Below, piece after piece: positions 8,216 to 14,466 of a stretch of 54,986 nt of DNA. The translations under genes and the position numbers were made by a program. A model generated the notes under the pieces. That model ran no database searches, was not told the DNA's origin, and was given only the letters and a program-made list of their open reading frames with translations. Source of the DNA: a virus; IMG/VR virus record IMGVR_UViG_3300009034_003919, positions 1 through 54,986 of that record. One strand, given 5' to 3'. Each line of letters opens with the position of its first letter. Within the stretch, counting starts at the first letter, position 1.

Positions 8216-9384
8216 TATCCCACCCGCAAGGGAATCACTTCCATGCCCGCTTCCCAAGGAGCTCGGCCTGCCTTCTTGCGGTTGCAAGAAGAGCACGCAG
8301 TCACTAGGTTGCTCAGAATGGTCGGGCCACCTTGATTGACCGGGATCACGTGATCTATATCCAAGGTCTGCGCTCTCTGGCTGCAATAACGGCAGACATA
8401 ATTATCTCGTTCAAGAACCTGCTTCCGGAGTTCATCGGGAATGGGTGGCCTGGGGAGCGGGCCGGAGGATTCAATCGATTGAGCGTAGGCTTCCTCCCAA
8501 GGTTGTCCGTATAGTCTTCCCAGTACCTCTCTTGCTCGCTCGGTAGTCGCAGGGTCTAACAAGTTAGCGCGCAAAAGGCGCTCTAGTTCCATTGTTCCCT
8601 TCGGCGTGGCGATCCATTCTCGCAACCGGTCATTGATGTCCGCTCCCTCCTTAACCAGCTCAGCGAGTTCTTCCTGTATACGCGCCCGCAAGAGCGGGGT
8701 TCGCATGAACTTCACATAGAAGGCGAGTAGCAGGAAGATAACCGCCTCAATAGTGATGCCCCAAACAACTACCAGACGTGCTTGCTGACTTAGGCCAGCG
8801 ATCATCAATCCGGCTGTCGCACCAAGGAATGCTAATAAGGGGATCCCAAGTACGCCAAATGATTGCTTCCACGGTCGGGTTTGCGTTTCGACATCCTTGA
8901 GCACACTCTCTGCAAACTCTTCTTTCAATCGATCATAGTCCAAAACCTTCGCTTTCTCAGGAAGTTCAAAGCGCTCTAAAGGCTTCCCTCGTATCCGTTC
9001 CAGAGCTTCCTGTGTGGGCTTACATAGAGGCAATGATAGAAGCCCCGAACGGAGGAGCCTCTCTAGCTCCACTGCTTTTTGAGGCGTGGATACCATTTCT
9101 ACTAGGTACGTATGCTCTCTCTCTTTCAACTCATTGACCGCTTCATCATGATAGGCTATAGATTTTCGGGCTTGGGTAGTGGGTTTTAGAATTGTTTCAT
9201 TAAGCAGCCAGCAGAAGGCAAAAAGCCCTACGGGGATGGCGAGGACCAGAGGGATATCTTTGATCGCCTCTGTGGGTCCTTCAATAGCTTTGCTCACGCT
9301 GCTTACAACATACAGCAGGAAGCAGGCTATAATGGCCGCTGACACCATATTGCCCGAACAACCAATTCTCCTTCGTTTGCTCAT
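8215..9384 (-). CDS. Four-pass membrane protein with C-terminal HNH nuclease domain
   Basis: The protein has 389 residues. Two membrane hairpins (about 13-64 and 176-225) are each followed by a related soluble stretch: residues 98-137 and 258-297 both read (S/A)TP..(V/M)ELERLLR with matching spacing, an internal tandem duplication of about 160 residues. The end (330-380) is an HNH domain: Cys331/Cys334, DIDHVIPVNQGG with His345, Asn359, Cys364/Cys367. HNH domains cut DNA through a beta-beta-alpha metal finger. A membrane-held nuclease suggests attack on entering DNA, but that is inference. The ATG overlaps the repressor stop (ATGA), so both genes should be co-expressed in the lysogen. Confidence 0.8.
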   Translation of the reverse strand: MSKRRRIGCSGNMVSAAIIACFLLYVVSSVSKAIEGPTEAIKDIPLVLAIPVGLFAFCWLLNETILKPTTQARKSIAYHDEAVNELKEREHTYLVEMVSTPQKAVELERLLRSGLLSLPLCKPTQEALERIRGKPLERFELPEKAKVLDYDRLKEEFAESVLKDVETQTRPWKQSFGVLGIPLLAFLGATAGLMIAGLSQQARLVVVWGITIEAVIFLLLAFYVKFMRTPLLRARIQEELAELVKEGADINDRLREWIATPKGTMELERLLRANLLDPATTERAREVLGRLYGQPWEEAYAQSIESSGPLPRPPIPDELRKQVLERDNYVCRYCSQRAQTLDIDHVIPVNQGGPTILSNLVTACSSCNRKKAGRAPWEAGMEVIPLRVG

Positions 9385-10067
9385 GGCTTCTCTCTATAGG
9401 ACCCTACCACTACTCCCAAGATCCGGGCATCCTTTAGACGCAGGATCGGATAACTCTCATTACCAGCTTGCAGATACGGGCCCTTGGCGTCTTCCTTGTA
9501 TATCCTCAATACCACTTCCTCGTCCTTTCGAGCCACCACTATGTCACCAGGGTGTGCCTGACGTTTGGCATCCACGAAGATGATATCGCCATCGAGGATC
9601 CGGCGTTCGATCATCGAGTCTCCCTTGACACGAAGGGCGTAGGCGCCATCTCGCTTCTTGATCTGCTCGACAGAGCAGGGGTAGAACTCCTCGGCTTCAT
9701 GCTCTTCTTGCCATTCCGGGTAGCCAGCCGGCACAGTACCGATTAGAGGTAGCCATACCCATTCGCCGGAGTAGGGGACGACTTCCTCAAGGCGCTGGCG
9801 CGCTTGTTCCAGTTCTTCCCGGGCTTTGCGGACTTCCGCGGCGATTTGATCCTGATTGCTCTCTCTGCCAAGGAAGTAGTTGATGGATACTCCATAGTGA
9901 TCAGCAATTCTCTGTAGGGTTTTCAAAGAGATAGGCCGTTCCCCACTCTCATAGCGACTGATTGTGACCCTAGAGTATCCCAGTAGGCGCGCCAAGTCCT
10001 CTTGACTCTCCCCCCGGTTTTCTCTCAACTGCTTTAATCTTGTACCGATGAATCGATCTTGGTTCAT
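9381..10067 (-). CDS. XRE/S24 phage repressor, CI/LexA-like
   Basis: The 228-residue protein has an N-terminal XRE helix-turn-helix (8-66; SQEDLARLLGYSRVTISRYESG), a linker coiled coil (about 72-96), and a LexA/CI-type S24 domain with cleavage-site Ala114-Gly115 (GTVPAG) and nucleophile Ser151 in GDSM. The general-base Lys of the family (position after EVTV in LexA) appears to be Arg188 in EVVLRIYK; Lys191 is nearby. It should hold the lytic promoter at 10130-10158 off and control its own promoter on the other strand. The gene is first in the minus-strand operon that ends at the integrase. Confidence 0.9.
   Translation of the reverse strand: MNQDRFIGTRLKQLRENRGESQEDLARLLGYSRVTISRYESGERPISLKTLQRIADHYGVSINYFLGRESNQDQIAAEVRKAREELEQARQRLEEVVPYSGEWVWLPLIGTVPAGYPEWQEEHEAEEFYPCSVEQIKKRDGAYALRVKGDSMIERRILDGDIIFVDAKRQAHPGDIVVARKDEEVVLRIYKEDAKGPYLQAGNESYPILRLKDARILGVVVGSYREKP
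9404..9436 (-). repeat. Copy A, 3' end of the repressor gene (parent of the repeat)
   Basis: This stretch encodes the repressor tail LKDARILGVVVG. It is about 80 percent identical to copy B (8184-8214), and copies B and C share a 19-base perfect core. It is the only copy within a full-length gene, so it is probably the source. Confidence 0.75.
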
Positions 10068-10088
10068 TTTTGTTGACTCCCTGTCACT

Positions 10089-10097
10089 ATTTTAGCA
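10089..10097 (-). promoter_or_regulatory. Repressor promoter, extended -10
   Basis: On the minus strand the bases read TGCTAAAAT, an extended -10 element, with no good -35. The predicted start is near 10082, leaving a short leader before the repressor ATG at 10067. Confidence 0.55.
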
Positions 10098-10129
10098 CAC
10101 TTTTGCTCTAAAAGAACATATAAAGGGGC

Positions 10130-10158
10130 TTGACAAGCCGTGACAATTATGATACAAT
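10130..10158 (+). promoter_or_regulatory. Early lytic promoter (PR-like)
   Basis: TTGACA (10130-10135) and TACAAT (10153-10158) are separated by 17 bases, close to sigma70 consensus. It reads into the early operon. GTGACA motifs lie inside the spacer and just downstream of the -10, fitting repression by the divergent S24 protein. Confidence 0.8.
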
Positions 10159-10239
10159 GTAGGTGACAGCACGGGACATCTATTATTTTGCCTGAAAGCG
10201 TACCACAGAGTAACGCCCAAGGTGACAGAAGAGGGGATT

Positions 10240-10452
10240 ATGGCTCAGAAGACCTATCGGATGAGGCAAATCGAGAAGCATCGGGGCAAGCCCATCGAGG
10301 AGATTCTGGAGGAGTTGTGCGAGAAGCACGCTCTTCTGGAGGACGCAGCTGCAGAGCTCGGGATAGACCAAAGCACGCTCTACATCTGGCTCATGCGATT
10401 CGGCTTCGAGAAGCGATGGGTGAAGCCGGAACCGGCAGAGGAGCGGCCATGA
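10240..10452 (+). CDS. Small helix-turn-helix protein, first early gene
   Basis: I chose the ATG at 10240 because GAGGGG lies just upstream; a GTG at 10222 is possible. The 70-residue product is charged and has a clear helix-turn-helix (ILEELCEKHALLEDAAAELGIDQSTLYIWLMRFGF), like transposase/regulator HTHs. Being first behind the lytic promoter, it may be a Cro- or CII-like regulator, by position only. The stop overlaps the next ATG (ATGA). Confidence 0.75.
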   Translation: MAQKTYRMRQIEKHRGKPIEEILEELCEKHALLEDAAAELGIDQSTLYIWLMRFGFEKRWVKPEPAEERP

Positions 10453-10652
10453 CCCAGGAGAAGAACCTTGCCATCGAACCCTGTCATGAGCAGCGTCTCC
10501 GGATAGCGAAATTCTTCGTCTGGGCTTTCGAGGAGTTGACCGATGGGAAAGAGGAGGAAGGCGTTGGAGTCCTCTCTGGAGCTGCTGGAGGATCAGCACT
10601 TCCAAGCAGTCGAGGCGATAAAGAGTTATCACCGCCTGGCAAGCACTCTTAG
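10449..10652 (+). CDS. Small hypothetical early protein
   Basis: The ATG overlaps the preceding stop as ATGA and follows GAGGAG. The first 37 residues (MTQEKNLAIEPCHEQRLRIA, FFVWAFEEL) look protein-like, and the string AIEP resembles AIKPLYE in the zinc protein at 10946. The last 30 residues overlap the next gene in another frame and are low-complexity, so the natural end may be shorter, or the two frames may once have been one. Confidence 0.45.
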   Translation: MTQEKNLAIEPCHEQRLRIAKFFVWAFEELTDGKEEEGVGVLSGAAGGSALPSSRGDKELSPPGKHS

Positions 10653-10827
10653 AGATCAGCTGGTGACCGGGGAATGTTTGGAACTCTTGGACGATCTCGG
10701 AGAGGAGATTCAGGCCTGGGCATGTTACAGCGAATGGACTTATCGGAATCCGGAGGAGTGGCCGACCTACATGGACGAGCGCGAGTTCGCAGCCTTGGAA
10801 CGCCTACTTAGGAGAGAGGCAAAGTGA
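10543..10827 (+). CDS. Hypothetical acidic helical protein
   Basis: The ATG follows GAGGAG by seven bases. The 94 residues are mostly helical and charged (SSLELLEDQHFQAVEAIKSY, LLDDLGEEIQAWACYSEW). No family is recognised. The stop overlaps the GTG of the next small gene. Early operon context suggests a host-takeover or regulatory accessory protein. Confidence 0.65.
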   Translation: MGKRRKALESSLELLEDQHFQAVEAIKSYHRLASTLRDQLVTGECLELLDDLGEEIQAWACYSEWTYRNPEEWPTYMDEREFAALERLLRREAK

Positions 10828-10949
10828 TTGGAAGAATGGACTGGGAAGAGCTGCCCTGGACGGGAAAGTTGCTAATAGGGGTCTTGTTCTGCCTGACCAA
10901 GTGGGTATGGTCGTTCGTGGCCCTCTGGGAGAGTGCGGGATGGAGATGA
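10824..10949 (+). CDS. 41-residue single-pass membrane protein
   Basis: The start is GTG 10824 (overlapping the previous stop) or ATG 10836. The product has one hydrophobic helix (LLIGVLFCLTKWVWSFVAL) preceded by an acidic Trp-rich segment. Its TGA overlaps the next ATG at 10946 (ATGA). Such overlaps on both sides make a real coupled gene likely despite its length. The role is unknown. Confidence 0.55.
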   Translation: MIGRMDWEELPWTGKLLIGVLFCLTKWVWSFVALWESAGWR

Positions 10950-11203
10950 TCACCGAAGAGGAGTTAGCCATCAAACCCCTTTATGAGCGTGGCCATTATT
11001 GCAAGGTCTGCAAGCGGGTGACGCTCCACCGCTATCTTGGGCCCCAACGGGACAAGAACGGAGAAGTCGCCCTTCATCTATGGAATTGTACCGGGTGTGG
11101 GGCCACCGTCTCTCTGGATTCACCGGAGGACGTGGCCCTTCGTTGCTTCAGGCGCGAGACCCGCAGGATGCGAGATCGGCGAACCAAGAGAAGATACGGA
11201 TAG
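10946..11203 (+). CDS. Zinc-ribbon protein
   Basis: I chose the ATG at 10946 because it overlaps the stop of the membrane peptide; in-frame starts at 10901 and 10940 also exist. The 85 residues contain CKVCKRVTLHRYL and WNCTGCGATVSL, a four-Cys zinc ribbon, followed by a basic tail rich in Arg that could bind nucleic acid. The opening ELAIKPLYERGHY resembles the start of the peptide encoded at 10449. The role is unknown. Confidence 0.7.
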   Translation: MITEEELAIKPLYERGHYCKVCKRVTLHRYLGPQRDKNGEVALHLWNCTGCGATVSLDSPEDVALRCFRRETRRMRDRRTKRRYG

Positions 11204-11216
11204 AAAGGAGGGGAAG

Positions 11217-11498
11217 ATGGCACCGTTCTATGTATGCGCGAAGTGTGAGAACAAGTATGTGCCTCGCACCACAGGTCTCGGAAGCGAATTGAGACCTGAG
11301 AAAAACCATGTCTATGTAATCGAGATGGCTGACTTCGGGCCGTACAAGGTATGGTTTGCAGACCTGTGGATGTGTCCGAAGTGTGGGCACAAGGTAATCG
11401 CAGGCTTTGCCCTGGAGTGCATCGCCGAGCATTACCAAGATGGCTTCCGGGAAGTCTTGGAAAAGGCGAAAGCCAGCGCTAACGTCTACTACTGCTAA
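11217..11498 (+). CDS. Zinc-ribbon protein
   Basis: A strong AAGGAGG precedes ATG 11217. The 93-residue product has FYVCAKCENKYVP at the start and LWMCPKCGHKVIAG in the middle, forming a zinc ribbon, then a helical tail ending YYC. It is a typical small early phage protein. No family name is offered. Confidence 0.7.
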   Translation: MAPFYVCAKCENKYVPRTTGLGSELRPEKNHVYVIEMADFGPYKVWFADLWMCPKCGHKVIAGFALECIAEHYQDGFREVLEKAKASANVYYC

Positions 11499-11512
11499 GG
11501 AGGTGAGAGAGC

Positions 11513-11692
11513 ATGTGGACAATTGATCCCGGGATCCCAGAGGTCGAGGTCACCGAAGAGGAGGATTTCGTACACCTGCGCCTTGGCGACCAACACGAGG
11601 TCTTCTCTGCCTACGGTGCGACCATAGAGAGTCTTCGGGAGGCTGCATTGGCAATGGTAAAGCAAGAGGCCCAGATCCAGCATCTCTGCTGA
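11513..11692 (+). CDS. Small acidic hypothetical protein
   Basis: The frame has 59 codons behind AAGGAGGTGA. The product begins MWTIDPGIPEVEVTEEEDFVH and ends in a helix (ESLREAALAMVKQEAQ). The ribosome site is the best evidence. It resembles the short conserved hypothetical proteins of early phage operons; the role is unknown. Confidence 0.55.
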   Translation: MWTIDPGIPEVEVTEEEDFVHLRLGDQHEVFSAYGATIESLREAALAMVKQEAQIQHLC

Positions 11693-11714
11693 TCGGGGCC
11701 CCCGATGAGTTGTA

Positions 11715-11747
11715 CCAGCGTGGGGCGCTGGTATCCCCAGTATAGCA
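11715..11747 (+). repeat. Hairpin plus TATAGCA element, copy 1
   Basis: CCAGCG (11715-11720) pairs with CGCTGG (11726-11731). CTGG (11728-11731) can instead pair with CCAG (11737-11740), which is followed at once by TATAGCA. The same CTGG..CCAGTATAGCA arrangement lies at 21364-21386. Both copies precede a gene with a strong ribosome site. Confidence 0.6.
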
Positions 11748-11767
11748 TGGGCAAGGAGGCTTGTCAA

Positions 11768-12271
11768 GTGCCAACCCTTATGAAGATTACCGAAGACATT
11801 CGAGCCCTGTCCGTCCACCTCGAAGCGGAGGATGAGGAGGAGGCCAAGGAACACCTGGCTGTCTTCCTCTCCGCCCAGGAAGGGCTATTGGCACAGAAGG
11901 TGGATGCCTACGTTCGGGTCGAGCGGAACCTTGAAGCCATCGCCAAGGCGAGGAGAGAGGAGGCGCGACATCTGACCGAGATGGCCCGGGCCACGGAGAA
12001 CTCCGTCGCTCGCCTCAAGGAGGCCGCCAAACGAGCAGCGGAGAGGTTAGGGCGGGATAAACTAGAAGGCAAGGTCCACACGATCACCGTCGCCAAGGGG
12101 GAAATCCCTTCGGTGGAGATCACCTCGATCGCCGACCTGCCCGAGGAGTTCAAGGAGACGGTGATCAGCTACAAGCCCAAGAGGAAAGAGATCGCAGCGC
12201 ACTTCCAGAAGACCGGGGAGATCCTGGAGGGAGTGCGCATTGCTTTTACGAGGAGGGTAATTTTCAGATGA
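11768..12271 (+). CDS. Siphovirus Gp157-like recombination accessory protein
   Basis: GTG 11768 follows AAGGAGG by eight bases; an ATG at 11780 has no ribosome site. The 167-residue protein matches the Gp157 pattern: an acidic helix, ELEA-type repeats (VHLEAEDEEEAKEHLAVFL), long amphipathic helices with AKARREEARHLTEMARATE, and a beta C-terminus (VHTITVAKGEIPSVEI). Gp157 proteins accompany phage single-strand annealing or RecA-like genes, and the next gene, overlapping as ATGA, is exactly such an ATPase. Confidence 0.8.
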   Translation: MPTLMKITEDIRALSVHLEAEDEEEAKEHLAVFLSAQEGLLAQKVDAYVRVERNLEAIAKARREEARHLTEMARATENSVARLKEAAKRAAERLGRDKLEGKVHTITVAKGEIPSVEITSIADLPEEFKETVISYKPKRKEIAAHFQKTGEILEGVRIAFTRRVIFR

Positions 12272-13425
12272 AAGCGCTAGAGAGAATCAGAGGCATAGTA
12301 GGCAACGACCTGCTCATGCTCTTCGGGGACACGGGAAGTGGAAAGTCCAAGATCTGCTACGCGCTGGCCAAGGAAGCTGTAGAGGCCGGGCAGAAGGTGA
12401 TCTTCCTGGACACCGAGAGGAACCTTTCCAACGGAGAGATCAAGGAGCTGGGAGCCTCCTATATCTATACCCCCATCTTCGCGGAGATCAAGAAGCGCGT
12501 GAGCGCACTACCGCCAGCCGACTTGATCATCGTTGACTCGATCGGTCTCCCGGTGCTCATCCAGTACAGCCGAATGAACATGAGGGAGCGGCTCTACGCT
12601 CTCCTCGAGATGGCGACGATGCTGGGTGATCTGAAAGACTGGACGTTTCGGAACAACGCCCTGGCCATCGTGACCAACCAGCCCACCTCCGAATACATGC
12701 CGGAGGAGAAGCGTAAGACGGGCCGCAAGGTCTGGGGGCTGGCCAATGGCAGGGAGCCCTTTGGCGGCAAGTCGAAGCACGTGGCCAAGGAGATCTGGTA
12801 TCTGAACCGGATATCGGGGGACCGACGGGGCACCAGGATCGTTATGATCGCTTTTCGTTCCCGCGAACTCGCCTCGGGCCTGATGGTCGCGGAGGGCAAG
12901 ATCACGGATGCGGGCTTGGCTCTCGATTTCAAGCTGGGCCAGCCCGTCTCCGATGACATGGTTCAGGCCCTCCTAGAGGAGATGACCGTGGCCCAGAGCG
13001 AGCAGGAGCTGCAGGCAATAGGCGAGAAGCTGCGCAGCCTGAGTCCTAACTTGACCATCGAGCAACGCAACAGGCTACGCGACGCGTACCGTATCAGACG
13101 CGATCTACTCCAACGGCCAGCAGAGGAACCTTTCGAGGAGCGAGGGGAACCAGCAAAGGCCGAGGAGGTCATACATCAGGCCCAGGAGCAGTTGGAGGAA
13201 GTCTTGGCGGAGGCCGAGGCTGAGCAGGCCGCAGAGGACGAAGCTCGCGCCCTCAAGGAAGCCCAAGCCACGGGGATGACACTCCAGATGGAGGACGTGG
13301 ATGAACTGTGGCCCTACGCCAAGGCTAAGGGCATCCCGGATGGCATCGTGCATGAGGTCTTAGAGCAGACGGGAGGGGCCGTAGAGGAAACCCTAGAGCG
13401 CCTCAAGGAGAGATACGGGGAGTGA
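12268..13425 (+). CDS. RecA/RadB-like ATPase, Sak4-type recombinase
   Basis: The protein has 385 residues. The N-terminal 220 form a RecA-fold ATPase: Walker A GDTGSGKS (20-27), VIFLDTER, Walker B ADLIIVDSI (about 84-92) and a C-terminal strand of the core (TRIVMIAFRSR). The remaining 160 residues are helical and acidic, ending in a UBA-like stretch (DGIVHEVLEQTGGAVEETLERL). Phage Sak4 proteins promote single-strand annealing for genome recombination. It overlaps Gp157 at ATGA and the SWIM gene downstream. Confidence 0.8.
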   Translation: MKALERIRGIVGNDLLMLFGDTGSGKSKICYALAKEAVEAGQKVIFLDTERNLSNGEIKELGASYIYTPIFAEIKKRVSALPPADLIIVDSIGLPVLIQYSRMNMRERLYALLEMATMLGDLKDWTFRNNALAIVTNQPTSEYMPEEKRKTGRKVWGLANGREPFGGKSKHVAKEIWYLNRISGDRRGTRIVMIAFRSRELASGLMVAEGKITDAGLALDFKLGQPVSDDMVQALLEEMTVAQSEQELQAIGEKLRSLSPNLTIEQRNRLRDAYRIRRDLLQRPAEEPFEERGEPAKAEEVIHQAQEQLEEVLAEAEAEQAAEDEARALKEAQATGMTLQMEDVDELWPYAKAKGIPDGIVHEVLEQTGGAVEETLERLKERYGE

Positions 13426-13751
13426 AGGTGGCGTCCAACAACGTCCTGGAGAAAGCCAAGCGGCTCTGGCGGGACAACGCGATCACTCTTGACTATTTCG
13501 ATGACCGTCGCGTCGACGCCCAGGTCATCGGTGACCATGGATCCTATCGGGTCAGGATCTGGAAAGACGGGCGAGCGGATCCGACACCGCTCTGCGAATG
13601 CCAGGCGAACGTGGTCTGGTGTTCCCATGCCCGGGCCATCTACCTGTTATGGCGCTGGCAAGTCCGCCCTTGGTGGGTGAGGTTCTACTGGTGGCTCTGG
13701 ATCTGGTTCGCTCGAATCTTTCTCAGGAGGAAAGTCGCACCATGGAACTAG
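13422..13751 (+). CDS. SWIM zinc-finger protein
   Basis: Start GTG 13422 overlaps the recombinase stop. The 109-residue protein carries CECQANVVWCSHARAIYLLW, the CxCx(n)CxH of a SWIM finger, within a short beta context (YRVRIWKDG). A very Trp-rich hydrophobic tail (RPWWVRFYWWLWIWFARIF) follows and could be membrane-associated. SWIM proteins often act with recombinases (as in yeast Shu2 with RecA-like paralogs), and the gene lies directly behind one here. Confidence 0.75.
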   Translation: MKVASNNVLEKAKRLWRDNAITLDYFDDRRVDAQVIGDHGSYRVRIWKDGRADPTPLCECQANVVWCSHARAIYLLWRWQVRPWWVRFYWWLWIWFARIFLRRKVAPWN

Positions 13752-13963
13752 AAGGCACGATCAACGGTATCAGGTTCAAGCCTAAGGGCAAGCCGCAGGA
13801 GATCGTCTGCACCGTGACTCTTGAGTGTCGGCCGACTGAGCTGGAGGCGGGCAGGCTCTCGCGACTGGCGGGCAAGGACATTACTGTGACCATCTCCTCC
13901 CGCCAAATCGAACTCCCCTTGAGGGAAGCGCAGCCGGCTCACGTGGTCACCGATATTGATTGA
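13742..13963 (+). CDS. Small beta-rich hypothetical protein
   Basis: ATG 13742 follows AGGAGG and overlaps the SWIM gene by ten bases. The product has 73 residues with alternating strands (EIVCTVTLECRP, DITVTISSRQIELPL). No family is recognised. It ends the recombination gene cluster; the following 170 bases are non-coding. Confidence 0.65.
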   Translation: MELEGTINGIRFKPKGKPQEIVCTVTLECRPTELEAGRLSRLAGKDITVTISSRQIELPLREAQPAHVVTDID

Positions 13964-13964
13964 T

Positions 13965-14126
13965 CCCGGATCGCCGCCGGGAATCCAGGTGGTTTGGGGC
14001 CAGGCCGCCTGGCCCAGGGGACACTTCTTGTCCTCTGGGCGCGGGGAAGTGGGAGAGTCCTGGTAAGTCGTAGAAGCCCCCGGCGAGTCAGAGCAGCCAG
14101 GCGCAGATAGGCTCGCCCCCCGCGCC
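13965..14126 (+). ncRNA. Candidate structured RNA in the early operon
   Basis: No convincing frame exists here, while the neighbours overlap tightly. Pairings seen are CCCGG 13965-13969 with CCGGG 13977-13981; GGGCCAGG 13997-14004 with CCTGGCCC 14008-14015; CCCAGGGGAC 14013-14022 with GTCCTCTGGG 14030-14039 (one G-U); and a closing stem GGCGCGGGG 14038-14046 with CCCCGCGCC 14118-14126 enclosing CCTGG/CCAGG. The second and third compete, so a switch is possible. High G+C favours chance stems, hence moderate confidence. Confidence 0.45.
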
Positions 14127-14138
14127 GAGAGGAGAAGG

Positions 14139-14243
14139 ATGAAGAGACTGATCTGGAGACTGCTATCGCGCATCGGCTTTGACCGGCGGAAGAAGGTGCC
14201 GGGCAAGTGGGCCTATCCGGAGCGCAGAGGAAAGAAGCGATGA
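14139..14243 (+). CDS. 34-residue basic peptide
   Basis: The ATG follows GAGAGGAGAAGG. The product is strongly basic (MKRLIWRLLSRIGFDRRKK, ending RRGKKR) and could be an amphipathic nucleic-acid or membrane-binding peptide. Its TGA overlaps the next ATG (ATGA), supporting expression. Confidence 0.5.
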   Translation: MKRLIWRLLSRIGFDRRKKVPGKWAYPERRGKKR

Positions 14244-14419
14244 AGTGGTCAGGACCCAAGAATCGACACCAACTGCCCGGTGATCCGGGACCCCTTACCA
14301 AACTCTTCTGGGCCCTGGAGGACTGGTGGCGATCCCTCGACCTCATCGACCGGCACTCAATTCTCATAATGCTCGGCGGCATCTTGCTTTGCGTGTGGCT
14401 GAGATTCTTGGGGAATTAG
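14240..14419 (+). CDS. 59-residue single-pass membrane protein
   Basis: It is coupled to the preceding peptide by ATGA. A polar N-terminal half (GPKNRHQLPGDPGPL) is followed by helices and a membrane segment at the end (SILIMLGGILLCVWLRFLG). It is one of several tiny membrane proteins in this prophage. The role is unknown. Confidence 0.55.
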   Translation: MKWSGPKNRHQLPGDPGPLTKLFWALEDWWRSLDLIDRHSILIMLGGILLCVWLRFLGN

Positions 14420-14466
14420 GCATTTCTGTTACAAACCATTACTACCGACCTTAGAGGAGAGAAACG

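Larger units (their letters stand above)
10081..10228. promoter_or_regulatory. Candidate repressor operators, GTGACAG repeats
   Basis: The 7-mer GTGACAG or its complement occurs at 10081-10087 (CTGTCAC), 10163-10169 and 10222-10228, with GTGACAA at 10140-10146. The copies flank and overlap both divergent promoters, as expected for repressor operators. A paired-half-site arrangement is not clear by eye, so the exact operator unit is uncertain. Confidence 0.5.

Noticed and set aside
13965-14126. TnpB-type omega RNA (a GTAGAAGCCCCCGGC string is suggestive)
   Set aside because: Only a short string matches what I remember of such RNAs; there is no IS200/IS605 end or tnpB remnant nearby, so only a generic structured RNA is claimed.
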